This document shows positions 14,977 to 24,572 of a DNA stretch of 36,561 nt, piece after piece; within the stretch, counting starts at the first letter, position 1, and each line of letters begins with the position of its first letter. Origin of the DNA: Clostridia bacterium (lineage in GTDB: Bacteria; Bacillota; Clostridia; Oscillospirales; Acutalibacteraceae); assembly GCA_017396895.1 (NCBI GenBank), contig JAFQKN010000164.1, positions 1 through 36,561 of the forward strand, given 5' to 3'. The notes under the pieces were generated by a model. It was given only the letters and a program-made list of their open reading frames with translations. It ran no database searches and was not told where the DNA came from. The translations under genes and the position numbers were made by a program.

Positions 14977-16320
14977 ATGTCCTTAAAACTCAATTGCAAG
15001 TATTTATACCCATTTATCAATGAGGCAGATTTTGATGCTCTTGCCGACGAAGTTGCTGTTGCACATTCTTTTTTGTATGACAACAAAGCCAATGCCGCCG
15101 GCAATGCTTTTCACGGATGGCTGACATTGCCTGTTGATTATGATAAAGAAGAATTTGACCGCATTAAAAAGGCGGCTGAAAAGATCAGATCGGATTCCGA
15201 TGCTCTTGTTGTGATCGGAATCGGCGGCAGTTATCTCGGTGCACGTGCGGCGATCGAATTCTGCCGTTCTAAAAATTATAATGTTTTTTGCAATGATTCG
15301 CCGAAGATCTTTTTCTGCGGCAATTCCATCAGCCCCACGGAGATCTCGGAAGTCCTGTCTTATTGTGAAACACATGACTTTTCCGTCAACGTGATCTCCA
15401 AATCCGGCACGACAACCGAACCTGCGATTGCTTTCAGACTTTTTAAAACGCTTCTTGAGAAAAAATACGGAAAAGAACAGTCTGTCGGCCGTATTTACGT
15501 AACGACTGACAAAGCAAAAGGTACGTTAAAGACTTTGGCAGACAGGGAAGGGTATGAAGAATTTGTTGTTCCCGATGATGTCGGCGGCCGTTATTCCGTT
15601 CTGACTGCGGTAGGGCTTTTGCCCATTGCTGCGGCAGGGGTTGATATTGATGCCATGATGAACGGTGCCGCCGATGCCATGCAACGCTATTCAACCTGTG
15701 ATCTTGAAACAAATGATTGTTATAAATATGCCGCAATCCGTAATATTTTGTACCGCAAAGGTAAAACAACGGAAATGATGGTTTGCTATGAACCTGACTA
15801 CACGATGATGAATGAATGGTTCAAGCAGTTGATGGGCGAGAGTGAAGGCAAGGAGAATAAAGGCATTTTCCCGTCTTCCGCTATTTATTCCACGGATCTG
15901 CATTCGCTCGGACAGTATGTGCAGGAAGGCTTGCGCAATCTGTTTGAAACGGTTGTTGTGTTTGGAAGATCCAAGACGGATATCGTGATTCAAGAGGATG
16001 AAGAAAATGCGGATGGTCTGAACTTCCTTGCGGGAAAAACGCTGTCCTATGTAAATCGTAAGGCTTTTGAAGGTACTGTGCTCGCGCATACAGACGGTGG
16101 TGTTCCCAATATCATCCTCGAAGCGGATGAAATGTCTGCTTACACATTCGGTGAACTGGTATATTTCCTTGAAAAGGCTTGTGCGATTTCGGGTTATGTC
16201 CTGGGCGTAAATCCGTTCGATCAGCCCGGTGTTGAAAGTTACAAGAAGAATATGTTTGCTTTGCTCGGCAAAAAAGGATATGAAGATCTGGCTGCGGAAT
16301 TGGCAGACAGACTCAACTGA
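14977..16320 (+). CDS. pgi: Glucose-6-phosphate isomerase
   Basis: This 447-residue enzyme interconverts glucose 6-phosphate and fructose 6-phosphate. The length is that of the short Bacillota type. Double SIS fold motifs are present: [28 protein letters not shown] (S141-K-S-G) for phosphate binding, and [20 protein letters not shown] and [10 protein letters not shown] further on. The C terminus [20 protein letters not shown] is characteristic. GGAGGA (14961-14966) is 10 nt before the ATG at 14977; the in-frame ATG at 14950 lies upstream of that site and is rejected. It is probably cotranscribed with the small P-loop gene 34 nt downstream. Confidence 0.97.
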   Translation: MSLKLNCKYLYPFINEADFDALADEVAVAHSFLYDNKANAAGNAFHGWLTLPVDYDKEEFDRIKKAAEKIRSDSDALVVIGIGGSYLGARAAIEFCRSKNYNVFCNDSPKIFFCGNSISPTEISEVLSYCETHDFSVNVISKSGTTTEPAIAFRLFKTLLEKKYGKEQSVGRIYVTTDKAKGTLKTLADREGYEEFVVPDDVGGRYSVLTAVGLLPIAAAGVDIDAMMNGAADAMQRYSTCDLETNDCYKYAAIRNILYRKGKTTEMMVCYEPDYTMMNEWFKQLMGESEGKENKGIFPSSAIYSTDLHSLGQYVQEGLRNLFETVVVFGRSKTDIVIQEDEENADGLNFLAGKTLSYVNRKAFEGTVLAHTDGGVPNIILEADEMSAYTFGELVYFLEKACAISGYVLGVNPFDQPGVESYKKNMFALLGKKGYEDLAAELADRLN

Positions 16321-16354
16321 TATAAATTGTAAAACAGAAAGGACTTGATTTATT

Positions 16355-16771
16355 ATGGTTAAATTGCTCGTCGGAGGAAAAGGCAGCGGAAAAACGAAGA
16401 GACTGATCGAATGTGTTAACAACGCTCTTGCAGTTTCGGAAGGTAATGTTATCTGTATAGAAAAAGAGGAGTTACTTCGCTATCAACTCAGTTACAGAGT
16501 ACGCCTTGTCTCCACCGATATTTACGGCATCAGCGGTTACAATGCATTTTACGGTCTTCTTTGCGGTATTTGCGCAGGCGACCATGACATCACGGATATT
16601 CTTGTGGATGCTACTTTGAAGATCGGCGGTAAGGATTATGATGAACTGGCCGTTTTCTTTGAGAAAGTTTCGCGTCTGAGCAGTGTCAGTGAGACCAATT
16701 TTGTGTTCACCGTATCTACCGATGTCGATAATCTTCCGCAAAAAATTAAAGATTGCTGCGAAATTATCTGA
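16355..16771 (+). CDS. Small P-loop NTPase-like protein of unknown function
   Basis: This 138-residue protein begins with a Walker A motif directly at the N terminus (MVKLLVGGKGSGKT, 1-14). No other domain is clear. DILVDATLKIGG near 86-97 could hold a Walker B-like acidic residue, and NFVFTVSTDVDNLP near 117-130 resembles the strand after Walker B. The protein looks like a minimal P-loop kinase or KAP/AAA-like core lacking the usual C-terminal part. Similar short proteins in Clostridia carry vague names such as PilT-like ATP-binding protein; no pilus genes are here. AAAGGA precedes the ATG. It sits between pgi and yceD and has no known partner. Confidence 0.7.
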   Translation: MVKLLVGGKGSGKTKRLIECVNNALAVSEGNVICIEKEELLRYQLSYRVRLVSTDIYGISGYNAFYGLLCGICAGDHDITDILVDATLKIGGKDYDELAVFFEKVSRLSSVSETNFVFTVSTDVDNLPQKIKDCCEII

Positions 16772-16810
16772 TTGAATTGCAATTGTTTTGTCACATTTTT
16801 AAAATAACAG

Positions 16811-16839
16811 TTGACAAAACCGTTTAGAGCATATATAAT
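16811..16839 (+). promoter_or_regulatory. Promoter of yceD-rpmF unit
   Basis: TTGACA (16811-16816), a 17-nt spacer and TATAAT (16834-16839) match the consensus perfectly. This suits the high expression needed for a ribosomal protein. Confidence 0.92.
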
Positions 16840-16906
16840 ATTTGTTGCTTTTGCTTTCTGATTCTATATTTACATGGTTCGGAAAAGAGATAATGAGGTG
16901 ATCGTC

Positions 16907-17386
16907 ATGTTTGTTGAATTGGAATCTGTGTTTAACAATGACGGATCGTCCCTTGCAATTGATTATTCATATTCTTTGGATGATGAATCCATTGCCACAC
17001 CGGTTCATGTTGTCGGTGAGATTTTTAACAAAACCGGTATCGTTACTCTCAAAGCAAAGGCGACGTTTGATTATGCAACGCAATGTGCATTGTGCTGTAA
17101 GCCTTTGGTGCGCCATGCAACGGTGCCTGTCCATCACATTCTGCTCACGGAAATACAGGACGAGGACTTTGACGATCTGTATGTACAGGTTGAAAATATG
17201 CGTCTGTTGGTTGATGACCTGGTGTCGGAAGACATTTGGCTTGCCATACCGCCTCGATTTGTCTGCAAAGAAGATTGCAAAGGTTTGTGTGCGCAGTGCG
17301 GTGCCGATCTGAATGAAGGCCCTTGCGGTTGCAAAAAAGTCATTGATCCCAGATTGGCTGCGCTTGAGCAGTTGTTGGGTGAATAA
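16907..17386 (+). CDS. YceD/DUF177 family protein
   Basis: This 159-residue DUF177 (YceD-like) protein is commonly encoded just before rpmF in bacteria; the family has been linked to 23S rRNA accumulation, but its molecular role is not settled. A central CALCCKPL (C-x2-C) and a C-terminal cysteine cluster (CKEDCKGLCAQCGADLNEGPCGC, split over about 124-146) fit the family's metal-binding motifs. GAGGTGA lies 6 nt before the ATG at 16907; a longer start at 16874 has no good ribosome binding site. rpmF follows 31 nt downstream. Confidence 0.9.
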   Translation: MFVELESVFNNDGSSLAIDYSYSLDDESIATPVHVVGEIFNKTGIVTLKAKATFDYATQCALCCKPLVRHATVPVHHILLTEIQDEDFDDLYVQVENMRLLVDDLVSEDIWLAIPPRFVCKEDCKGLCAQCGADLNEGPCGCKKVIDPRLAALEQLLGE

Positions 17387-17417
17387 AGTAGTAATACAAT
17401 TTGGAGGTTTATAAATT

Positions 17418-17603
17418 ATGGCAGTTCCTGCAAGAAGAGTTTCCAAGGCGAGAAGAGATTCCAGACGTTCCAACGTATGGAAAATGAGCGCTCCCCAGAT
17501 TGAAAAATGCCCCAAGTGCGGCGAATTCAAGAGAGCACACAGACTTTGCGCTGCTTGCGGTTACTACAACGGCAGACAGGTCGTTGTTGTTGAAGAAGAC
17601 TGA
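17418..17603 (+). CDS. rpmF: 50S ribosomal protein L32
   Basis: This 61-residue L32 is recognisable from the basic N terminus MAVPARRVSKARRDSRRS and the zinc ribbon CPKCGEFKRAHRLCAACGYY (four cysteines, so the zinc-binding C+ form). GGAGG precedes the ATG. It forms the classic yceD-rpmF pair and is followed by a terminator. Confidence 0.98.
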   Translation: MAVPARRVSKARRDSRRSNVWKMSAPQIEKCPKCGEFKRAHRLCAACGYYNGRQVVVVEED

Positions 17604-17643
17604 TTTTTTCAGGTTGGTCGAATTCCGCTATTTTGTGTGAATC

Positions 17644-17673
17644 GGTGGAGAAGTCTCACTTCCCCACCTTTTT
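17644..17673 (+). terminator. Terminator after rpmF
   Basis: GGTGGAGAAG (17644-17653) pairs with CTTCCCCACC (17659-17668), with one mismatch, and TTTTT follows. It lies just ahead of the next gene at 17697, which could be reached by partial read-through. Confidence 0.78.
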
Positions 17674-17696
17674 GCTGTGCAATGAGGTGACGGTCA

Positions 17697-19022
17697 GTGG
17701 CTGTAAAAATAGAAAAAGTTGCAAAAAAAACACTCTGTCGGCGCAAAGGTTTGCGTGACGGTGATGTTTTGGTTTCTATCAACGGCAATCCGATCAACGA
17801 TGTGTTGGATTATCGTTTTTATGCCGCTGAAGAAGTGTTGCATCTGACTTTCACCAATTGCCGAAACAAAACAAAAGATCGAAAGATTAAATATAACGGC
17901 GATGTGGATTCATTGGGATTGCAGTTTGAAACGTATCTGATGGACCGTCAGCATGCTTGCAAAAACAAATGTATTTTCTGTTTTGTGGATCAAATGCCCG
18001 ATGGGATGCGAGACAGTCTTTATTTTAAGGATGACGATGCGCGCTTGTCCTTTTTCTTCGGTAATTACATTACTTTAACGGGGCTTTCTGAGGCTGAAGT
18101 GCAGCGAATTATTAAAATGCACATTAGTCCCATCAATGTCTCTGTGCACACAATGAATCCGGAACTTCGTGTAAAGATGATGAAGAATCCGAACGCAGGT
18201 TCGTCATTGGCATTGTTGCAACGTTTTGCAGATGCCGGTATTCGTCTGAACACGCAACTTGTTCTGTGTCCCGGAATCAATGACGGGGAAGAACTGACAT
18301 ATTCTCTTGAACAACTGGGAAAACTGTATCCCGCAGTGCAAAGTATTGCAGCAGTTCCTGTCGGACTTACAAAACACCGGGACAATTTATATCCATTGCA
18401 CGGCTATGAACGTGAAAGTGCGCAGGATGTTATCCGCCGTATAGATGAATTTAATGCACATTTTAAGCATCAAAACGGTGAAGCGATCGCATTTGCGGCA
18501 GATGAATTCTTTATTCTCGCCGAAAAACCGATTCCCGATACAGATTATTACGGTGATTTCAGTCAGTTGGATAACGGAGTCGGGATGTTGGCATTGCTCA
18601 AAGATGATTTTTTGCAAGCTATGGAAAACGCACCTGCAGTTGCAACGGTTGACAGAGATATTTCGTTGGCAACCGGTGCTGCGGCATATCCGTATATAAC
18701 GGAATTGTGCGATATGTTCATGCAAAAATATCCCTCTGCTCATATCCGTGTCCACAAGATTATCAATCATTTATTCGGTGAAAGTGTTACTGTTGCAGGT
18801 CTTATCTGCGGTCACGATCTCATTGAAGGTGTAAGGGGAAAATGCGCACCCGACGAGTTTCTTCTTTTTTCGGACGTTATGTTGCGAAGTGCCGAAGAAC
18901 CCGTATTTCTGGATGATCTGACCGTTGAGGATGTCGCGCGTGAGACAGGTGCACAGGTTATGGTCGTTCAGGACGGCGGCACTCAATTGTTTGATGCTTT
19001 ATTTTCATTGATCGGAGGTTAA
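17697..19022 (+). CDS. DUF512 radical SAM protein with N-terminal PDZ-like domain
   Basis: This 441-residue protein has a PDZ-like N terminus (about 1-60, RKGLRDGDVLVSINGNPIND). A radical SAM core follows, with the cluster-binding cysteines C88, C92 and C95 (CKNKCIFC) then FVDQMPDGMRDSLYFKDDD. The C-terminal DUF512 region ends in VMVVQDGGTQLFDAL. The family is widespread in Clostridia, usually beside der as here, and its reaction is unknown. It starts with GTG at 17697 after GAGGTGAC. The der gene begins 5 nt after the stop, implying one transcript. Confidence 0.92.
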   Translation: MAVKIEKVAKKTLCRRKGLRDGDVLVSINGNPINDVLDYRFYAAEEVLHLTFTNCRNKTKDRKIKYNGDVDSLGLQFETYLMDRQHACKNKCIFCFVDQMPDGMRDSLYFKDDDARLSFFFGNYITLTGLSEAEVQRIIKMHISPINVSVHTMNPELRVKMMKNPNAGSSLALLQRFADAGIRLNTQLVLCPGINDGEELTYSLEQLGKLYPAVQSIAAVPVGLTKHRDNLYPLHGYERESAQDVIRRIDEFNAHFKHQNGEAIAFAADEFFILAEKPIPDTDYYGDFSQLDNGVGMLALLKDDFLQAMENAPAVATVDRDISLATGAAAYPYITELCDMFMQKYPSAHIRVHKIINHLFGESVTVAGLICGHDLIEGVRGKCAPDEFLLFSDVMLRSAEEPVFLDDLTVEDVARETGAQVMVVQDGGTQLFDALFSLIGG

Positions 19023-19026
19023 TGGT

Positions 19027-20346
19027 ATGGCAAAACCCGTAGTTGCGGTTGTCGGCAGACCGAATGTCGGCAAATCGACACTTTTTAATAAATTATGCGG
19101 TCAGCGACTTGCCATTGTTGACGACACCCCGGGTGTTACCCGTGACCGTATTTATGCGGATTGCGAATGGCTCGGACGTACTTTTATGATCGTTGACACC
19201 GGCGGAATAGAACCGTATTCCGATGATATCATTCTTTCTCAAATGCGGCGTCAGGCGCAGATCGCCATCGACAGTGCGGATTGTATTATTTTTGTGACGG
19301 ATCTGCGCACGGGTGTCGTGGCAACGGATGCTGAAGTGGCGGCAATGTTGCTCAAAAGCGGAAAACCTATTGTTTTATGCGTCAATAAATGTGACCGTGT
19401 CGGTGATCCGCCTGCCGAATTTTATGAATTTTACAATCTCGGTCTGGGGGATCCGATTGCTGTGTCTGCCGTTCACGGACACGGTACGGGAGATCTTTTG
19501 GATGAAGTGCTGAAATATCTTCCCGATTGTCCGAAAGATGACAGTGACGATGAAATCATCAAAGTGGCAGTGATCGGAAAACCCAATGTCGGAAAATCCT
19601 CTCTTGTCAATGCCGTTTGCGGCGAAAACAGAGTGATCGTTTCCAATATTGCAGGCACTACAAGAGATGCGACCGATACCTATGTTGAAAACAAACACGG
19701 TCGCTTTATGCTTATTGATACGGCGGGTTTGCGCAGAAAATCCAAGGTTGAGGATAATATCGAGCATTACAGTGTGCTTCGCGCCGTAACGGCAGTGGAG
19801 CGTGCGCAGGTCTGTGTGATCATGATTGACGCAACGGAAGGTTTTACCGAACAGGATTCCAAGGTTGCGGGGATAGCACATGAGCAGGGAAAAGCCTGTA
19901 TCATTGCTGTTAATAAGTGGGATGCTGTTGAAAAAGACGGCACGACCATGGACACTTACAGGAAAAAATTGATGAATGATTTTTCGTTCATGTCTTATGC
20001 GCCGATCATTTTCATTTCCGCAAAAACAGGACAGAGGATCGACCGATTGTTTGAACTTATCAAATATGTGGATACGCAAAACGCAATGCGCATCACCACG
20101 GGTAAACTCAATGAGATCCTCGCTGCCGCACAGGCAAGGGTACAACCCCCGACCGATAAAGGTAAACGTCTCAAGATTTATTACATGACACAGCCTTCCA
20201 CGAGACCGCCTACATTTGTTTGCTTTGTCAACAAAAAGGATCTGTTCCACTACAGTTATCAACGCTATATCGAAAATCAGATCCGTGAAGTGTTCGGTTT
20301 GGAAGGTACGCCGATTCGCATGGTCATTCGCGAACGCGGAGAATAA
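19027..20346 (+). CDS. der: Ribosome biogenesis GTPase Der
   Basis: This 439-residue protein (EngA) has two tandem G domains and a C-terminal KH-like domain and is needed for 50S subunit maturation. G1 motifs are GRPNVGKST (10-18) and GKPNVGKSS (184-192). DTGG and DTAG are the G3 motifs, and NKCD and NKWD the G4 motifs. The C-terminal GKRLKIYYMTQPSTRPPTFV starts the KH-like part. GGAGGT precedes the ATG. It ends the DUF512-der unit with a strong terminator. Confidence 0.98.
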   Translation: MAKPVVAVVGRPNVGKSTLFNKLCGQRLAIVDDTPGVTRDRIYADCEWLGRTFMIVDTGGIEPYSDDIILSQMRRQAQIAIDSADCIIFVTDLRTGVVATDAEVAAMLLKSGKPIVLCVNKCDRVGDPPAEFYEFYNLGLGDPIAVSAVHGHGTGDLLDEVLKYLPDCPKDDSDDEIIKVAVIGKPNVGKSSLVNAVCGENRVIVSNIAGTTRDATDTYVENKHGRFMLIDTAGLRRKSKVEDNIEHYSVLRAVTAVERAQVCVIMIDATEGFTEQDSKVAGIAHEQGKACIIAVNKWDAVEKDGTTMDTYRKKLMNDFSFMSYAPIIFISAKTGQRIDRLFELIKYVDTQNAMRITTGKLNEILAAAQARVQPPTDKGKRLKIYYMTQPSTRPPTFVCFVNKKDLFHYSYQRYIENQIREVFGLEGTPIRMVIRERGE

Positions 20347-20354
20347 AAAGAAGA

Positions 20355-20396
20355 GAATTCGTCTGTTTTTGACAAGATTACAGACGAATTCTTTTA
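20355..20396 (+). terminator. Terminator after der
   Basis: An 11-bp stem (20355-20365 with 20381-20391) is followed by TTTTAATTTT. Confidence 0.85.
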
Positions 20397-20415
20397 ATTT
20401 TATGCTGTAATTCTC

Positions 20416-20444
20416 TTGTATTTTGTTTTTTAATATGTTATAAT
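20416..20444 (+). promoter_or_regulatory. asnS promoter
   Basis: TTGTAT (20416-20421), a 17-nt spacer and TATAAT (20439-20444) lie 32 nt before the asnS start. The short leader leaves no room for a T-box. Confidence 0.75.
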
Positions 20445-20476
20445 TCCATATTATATTTATTTTAGGAGTAATATAT

Positions 20477-21871
20477 ATGCAGAGAGTTGAAATTAAAGAA
20501 CTGTATGCTGACAGCGGTCGCTTTGCAGATCAAAGCATAACCGTCTGCGGTTGGATCCGTACCGTACGCGTGTCTAAAAACTTCGGTTTTATGGAAATCA
20601 ACGACGGAAGTTGCTTCAAAGGCATCCAGGTCGTTTTCGAAGATAGTAAGTTGCAGAATTTTGCACAGATCGCAAAACTGAACGTCGGGGCTGCCGTTGT
20701 GATCGACGGAACGTTTTTACTGACACCGTCTGCGGCACAGCCGTTTGAAATAAATGCAAACAGTATTGACATTGAAGGCAATTCCACCCCTGAGTATCCG
20801 TTGCAGAAAAAGAGACATTCCGTTGAATATCTCAGAACCATCGGACACCTTCGTCCCCGTACAAATCTTGTCGGTGCGGCAATGCGCGTTCGTTCCGCTG
20901 CTGCATTTGCCATTCATAAGTTCTTTAATGAACGCGGCTTCCTGTATGCGCATACACCGCTGATTTCCTGCAGTGACTGTGAAGGCGCCGGTGAAATGTT
21001 CAGAGTTACCACGCTGGATCCCGTTGATCCCCCTCGCACCGAAAACGGTGAAGTGGATTACACGCAGGATTTTTTCGGCAAAAAAGCATTTCTTACCGTT
21101 TCCGGGCAGTTACAGGGTGAGATCATGGCGCAGGCGTTCGGAAAGATCTATACTTTCGGTCCCACTTTCCGTGCCGAAAAGTCTTACACCCAGCGTCACG
21201 CTGCGGAATTTTGGATGATTGAACCCGAAATTGCTTTTGCGGATCTGCAGGATGATATGTGTCTTGCGGAGGATATGATTAAATTTGTTATCAAAGACGT
21301 TCTTGCTTGCTGTCCGCAGGAAATGGAATTCCTGAACAAGTTTGTCGATACCGGTCTTGTTGAAAGATTGACCACGGTTGCAAATGCCGATTTCGGCAGA
21401 GTGACTTATACAGATGCGATCAAACTCCTGGAAGAATACAACGACGGCTTTGAATATAAAGTATCATGGGGTTGCGATCTGCAGACCGAACATGAACGTT
21501 GCCTGACGGAAAAGATCTTTAAGAAGCCCGTTTTTGTTACGGATTACCCCAAGGAGATCAAAGCATTTTATATGCGTTTGAATGAGGACGGAAAGACGGT
21601 TGCCGCAATGGATTGTCTTGTTATGGGCATCGGTGAAATTATCGGCGGCAGCCAGCGTGAAGAACGTCTGGATGTTCTTCAGAGCCGAATTGCCGAACTC
21701 GGTCTTCGCGAAGAAGATTATTGGTGGTATCTTGATCTTCGCCGTTACGGCTCCACAAAGCACGCAGGTTTCGGTCTTGGTTTTGAAAGACTGGTTATGT
21801 ATCTGACCGGTATTTCCAATATCCGCGAAGTCCTTCCGTTCCCCAGAACCACGGGTTCTGCCGAATTCTGA
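20477..21871 (+). CDS. asnS: Asparaginyl-tRNA synthetase
   Basis: This 464-residue class IIb aminoacyl-tRNA synthetase charges tRNA-Asn. The N-terminal OB-fold anticodon-binding domain (about 15-105, with [22 protein letters not shown]) precedes the catalytic core. Motif 2 is [15 protein letters not shown] (FRAE at 231-234), and motif 3 is [15 protein letters not shown] at the C terminus. The long motif 2 region and FPRT near the end favour AsnRS over AspRS. AGGAG precedes the ATG. The aminotransferase gene follows 30 nt downstream; both draw on aspartate/asparagine metabolism. Confidence 0.96.
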   Translation: MQRVEIKELYADSGRFADQSITVCGWIRTVRVSKNFGFMEINDGSCFKGIQVVFEDSKLQNFAQIAKLNVGAAVVIDGTFLLTPSAAQPFEINANSIDIEGNSTPEYPLQKKRHSVEYLRTIGHLRPRTNLVGAAMRVRSAAAFAIHKFFNERGFLYAHTPLISCSDCEGAGEMFRVTTLDPVDPPRTENGEVDYTQDFFGKKAFLTVSGQLQGEIMAQAFGKIYTFGPTFRAEKSYTQRHAAEFWMIEPEIAFADLQDDMCLAEDMIKFVIKDVLACCPQEMEFLNKFVDTGLVERLTTVANADFGRVTYTDAIKLLEEYNDGFEYKVSWGCDLQTEHERCLTEKIFKKPVFVTDYPKEIKAFYMRLNEDGKTVAAMDCLVMGIGEIIGGSQREERLDVLQSRIAELGLREEDYWWYLDLRRYGSTKHAGFGLGFERLVMYLTGISNIREVLPFPRTTGSAEF

Positions 21872-21901
21872 TAAAATTATTTTTGATGCAGGTGACAAAC
21901 T

Positions 21902-23191
21902 ATGAAAAAACTCAGTGAATACACACCCGAAGAACTCGACCAGTTTGAGTATGAAAATAAAATCAAGTTCAACGCGTTCGTTGATGCGGGGCTGAATATC
22001 AACATGGCCCGCGGTAAGCAGTCCAGAGAGCAACTTGATATTTCGGAGGCCTTTCTCAACTCCGTTACTCATCATACGGGTACGTTCAGCAACAGCGGTG
22101 ATGATTGCCGCAATTACGGTCTGTTGTTCGGAATCGAAGAATGCCGCCGTCTGTTCGGTGAAATATTGGATGTTGATTACAACAATGTGATTGCTTGCGG
22201 TAACTCCAGCCTTGTTCTTATGTATGACTATATCTCGCAGTGCATGACGCACGGCGCAGGCGGTTATGCTCCTTGGGGCAAACAGGAAGGTGCGAAGTTC
22301 ATTGCCGTTGTACCCGGTTATGACCGTCATTTTGCCATTGCAGAGCACTTCGGCCTTGAAATGATCGATGTTGAAATGACACGCAACGGCCCGGATATGG
22401 ATAAAGTTGAAGAACTTATCAAAGATCCTCTTGTCAAGGGTATGTTCTGCGTACCTAAGTATTCCAATCCGGACGGTGTTACATACTCCGACGAAACCGT
22501 GGAACGTCTTGCCAAAATGACGCCTGCCGCACCCGATTTTCGTGTGATTTGGGATAATGCTTACATCGTACACGATTTTTATGATGAACATGCAAAACTC
22601 AAGAATATCATGAAGACCGCCGCAAAATACGGTCATGAAGATTACTTTATTGAGTTTGCGTCCACGTCGAAGATCACATTCCCGGGTTCCGGTGTTGCCG
22701 CTATTGCAGCATCCAACCGCAATATCAATGAGATCTCCGCACGTTTGTCCATGCAGATCATCAGTTATGATAAACTGAACCAACTTCGTCACTGCCATGT
22801 TTTCAAGAATCTTGAAGACGTACAGAATCACATGAAACTGCACGCTGCGATTCTTCGTCCCAAATTCCTTGCTGTGGAAGAAGTACTGGATCGTGAACTG
22901 ACCGATCTCGGCATTGCTGATTGGACGCATCCGAAAGGCGGCTATTTTATCAGCCTGAATGTGAATATCGGTTCCGCAAAATATGTCGGAGAACTTTGTA
23001 AACAGGCCGGCCTTACCATTACTAAAGTCGGTGCGACGTTCCCGTACTGCAAGGACCCGACAGACAGTAACATCCGTCTGGCTCCGTCCTGTCCGTCTGT
23101 TGAAGAACTGAAAATTGCAACCAAGGTGATTTGTACGGCGGCAAAATTGGCTGCCGCAAGAGCTTTGCGCCATGAAATGGCTGAAGGCTGA
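21902..23191 (+). CDS. Aspartate aminotransferase, type Ic-like (Asp_aminotransf/MocR-type)
   Basis: This 429-residue PLP enzyme resembles the corynebacterial-type aspartate aminotransferase group, which differs from the common Ia/Ib forms. Family signs are NINMARGKQSREQLDIS, YGLLFGIEECRRLFGEIL, CVPKYSNPDGVTYSDETV, VIWDNAY and FASTSKITFPGSGVAA, with K257 as the likely PLP lysine. The C terminus has FPYCKDPTDSNIRLAPSCPS. It should interconvert aspartate/2-oxoglutarate and oxaloacetate/glutamate. AGGTGAC lies upstream of the ATG; ispF starts 12 nt after its stop. Confidence 0.92.
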   Translation: MKKLSEYTPEELDQFEYENKIKFNAFVDAGLNINMARGKQSREQLDISEAFLNSVTHHTGTFSNSGDDCRNYGLLFGIEECRRLFGEILDVDYNNVIACGNSSLVLMYDYISQCMTHGAGGYAPWGKQEGAKFIAVVPGYDRHFAIAEHFGLEMIDVEMTRNGPDMDKVEELIKDPLVKGMFCVPKYSNPDGVTYSDETVERLAKMTPAAPDFRVIWDNAYIVHDFYDEHAKLKNIMKTAAKYGHEDYFIEFASTSKITFPGSGVAAIAASNRNINEISARLSMQIISYDKLNQLRHCHVFKNLEDVQNHMKLHAAILRPKFLAVEEVLDRELTDLGIADWTHPKGGYFISLNVNIGSAKYVGELCKQAGLTITKVGATFPYCKDPTDSNIRLAPSCPSVEELKIATKVICTAAKLAAARALRHEMAEG

Positions 23192-23203
23192 GAGGTGAAA
23201 TAA

Positions 23204-23671
23204 ATGCGCATCGGTCACGGTTATGATGTGCACCGTTTTGCAGAAAACAGAGAACTGATTCTGGGCGGTGTGAAAATTGATTATGAATACGGTCTTTTGG
23301 GGCATTCGGATGCTGATGTGCTGACGCATGCTGTGTGTGATGCTTTGCTCGGAGCTGCGGCACTGGGTGACATCGGCAAGCATTTTCCCGATTCGGATCC
23401 GGCTTATAAAGGGGCGGACAGTATTCTTCTGTTGCAGAATGTTGTCGGCAAACTTTCCGAAAAAGGCTACACCGTTCAAAATATTGATGCAACCGTGATT
23501 GCGCAAAAACCGAAATTATCCGCACAGATACCCGCCATGTGTAAACGTATTGCAACGGCTTGCGGTATTTGTGTGGATTGTGTAAATGTAAAAGCGACCA
23601 CCGAAGAAGGACTTGGCTTTACAGGTTCCATGCTGGGGATTGCGGCTCATGCCGTTGCGTTGATCGATTGA
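23204..23671 (+). CDS. ispF: 2-C-methyl-D-erythritol 2,4-cyclodiphosphate synthase
   Basis: This 155-residue enzyme of the MEP isoprenoid pathway forms the cyclodiphosphate from CDP-methylerythritol phosphate. The metal ligands D8, H10 and H42 are in GYDVHRF and [35 protein letters not shown] and [12 protein letters not shown] are the other signature segments. The length is standard and the protein acts as a trimer. GAGGTGA precedes the ATG. The usual partner ispD is not beside it. Confidence 0.97.
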   Translation: MRIGHGYDVHRFAENRELILGGVKIDYEYGLLGHSDADVLTHAVCDALLGAAALGDIGKHFPDSDPAYKGADSILLLQNVVGKLSEKGYTVQNIDATVIAQKPKLSAQIPAMCKRIATACGICVDCVNVKATTEEGLGFTGSMLGIAAHAVALID

Positions 23672-23696
23672 AAAAATAAAGAAAGGAATGAAATGA

Positions 23697-24572
23697 ATGA
23701 TTGACAGAATCGTAGACAGTCTGCAAACCTTTGCAACGCAATTCCGTGATTTGCTGTCAAACTTTGATCCTATAACGGACATTTTGGATATCCTGCTTGT
23801 TGCGTTTATCATTTACTGTGTCTTTATGCAGTTGCGTAAGTCGCAATCCATTCAGGTTATCAAAGGTTTTATATTGCTGGCCGTCATTTACATTATTGCG
23901 ACCGTGATCGGACTGAAGACAACTTCATATATCTTTTCTAATATGTTCGGCAATTTCATTTTGTTCCTTTTCATCATTTTCAACTATGAGATCCGACAGA
24001 CGTTGGAGAACGCAGGAAAGGGCGGTTTTTCCGGTAGAGTACTGTTTTCTTCTAACAATGACAATGAAATAACGGATTGTATCAATGCCGTATGTCGTGC
24101 CTGTGCAAAAATGAGTGATACAAAAACGGGATCGTTGATCATCTTCCAACGGGAATCCCTGTTGGGGGACCTGCTGAAACAGAGTGTGCCGATTGATTCC
24201 GTAACAACTTATGAAATGCTGTGCGGCATTTTCTATCCGAATACGCCGCTTCATGACGGAGCTATCGTCATAAAAGACGGCAGGATCGTTGCTGCAAGAT
24301 GTATTGTTCCGTTGAAGAATGATTATGAGATCAATGCACATGTCGGCACAAGACACAGGGCGGCATTGAATGTAAGTATCAATTTCGATGCCGTTGCGGT
24401 GGTTACCAGTGAAGAAACAGGAATGATCTCTGTTGCAGTAGACGGTCAGATGCGCAGAGGTTTATCCGATGCTGAACTTCGTGAATTGCTCAACTCTTTG
24501 TTGTTGAAAAATGACACACCGAAAAAACGCTTTTTTGCAAACTTCAGGAGGGGGGATAAGAAGAATGGCTGA
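23697..24572 (+). CDS. cdaA: Diadenylate cyclase CdaA
   Basis: This 291-residue membrane enzyme makes cyclic di-AMP from two ATP. Three N-terminal hydrophobic segments (about 30-105) lead into the DisA_N/DAC domain with D187-G-A in LHDGAIVI and R219-H-R in GTRHRAALNVS, both catalytic motifs intact. c-di-AMP controls potassium and osmolyte balance and wall homeostasis in Bacillota. GAAAGGA precedes the ATG. It overlaps ybbR by 8 nt, the usual CdaA-CdaR pairing; glmM, the common third gene, is not next. Confidence 0.97.
   Translation: MIDRIVDSLQTFATQFRDLLSNFDPITDILDILLVAFIIYCVFMQLRKSQSIQVIKGFILLAVIYIIATVIGLKTTSYIFSNMFGNFILFLFIIFNYEIRQTLENAGKGGFSGRVLFSSNNDNEITDCINAVCRACAKMSDTKTGSLIIFQRESLLGDLLKQSVPIDSVTTYEMLCGIFYPNTPLHDGAIVIKDGRIVAARCIVPLKNDYEINAHVGTRHRAALNVSINFDAVAVVTSEETGMISVAVDGQMRRGLSDAELRELLNSLLLKNDTPKKRFFANFRRGDKKNG

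Noticed and set aside
16772-16806. Terminator after the small P-loop gene
   Set aside because: AATTGCAATT is a short AT-rich palindrome followed by scattered T residues; the stem is too weak to support.
19375-20262. 295-codon minus-strand frame opposite der
   Set aside because: Der is complete on the plus strand with all GTPase motifs; the antisense frame has no family likeness.
20397-20476. T-box leader for asnS
   Set aside because: The leader after the promoter is only about 30 nt, too short for a T-box, and no T-box motif or antiterminator is seen.
21464-23506. 680-codon open frame on the minus strand across asnS, the aminotransferase and ispF
   Set aside because: It lies antisense to three well supported genes, has no recognisable domain and shows the His/Phe/Cys-rich composition of a shadow frame.
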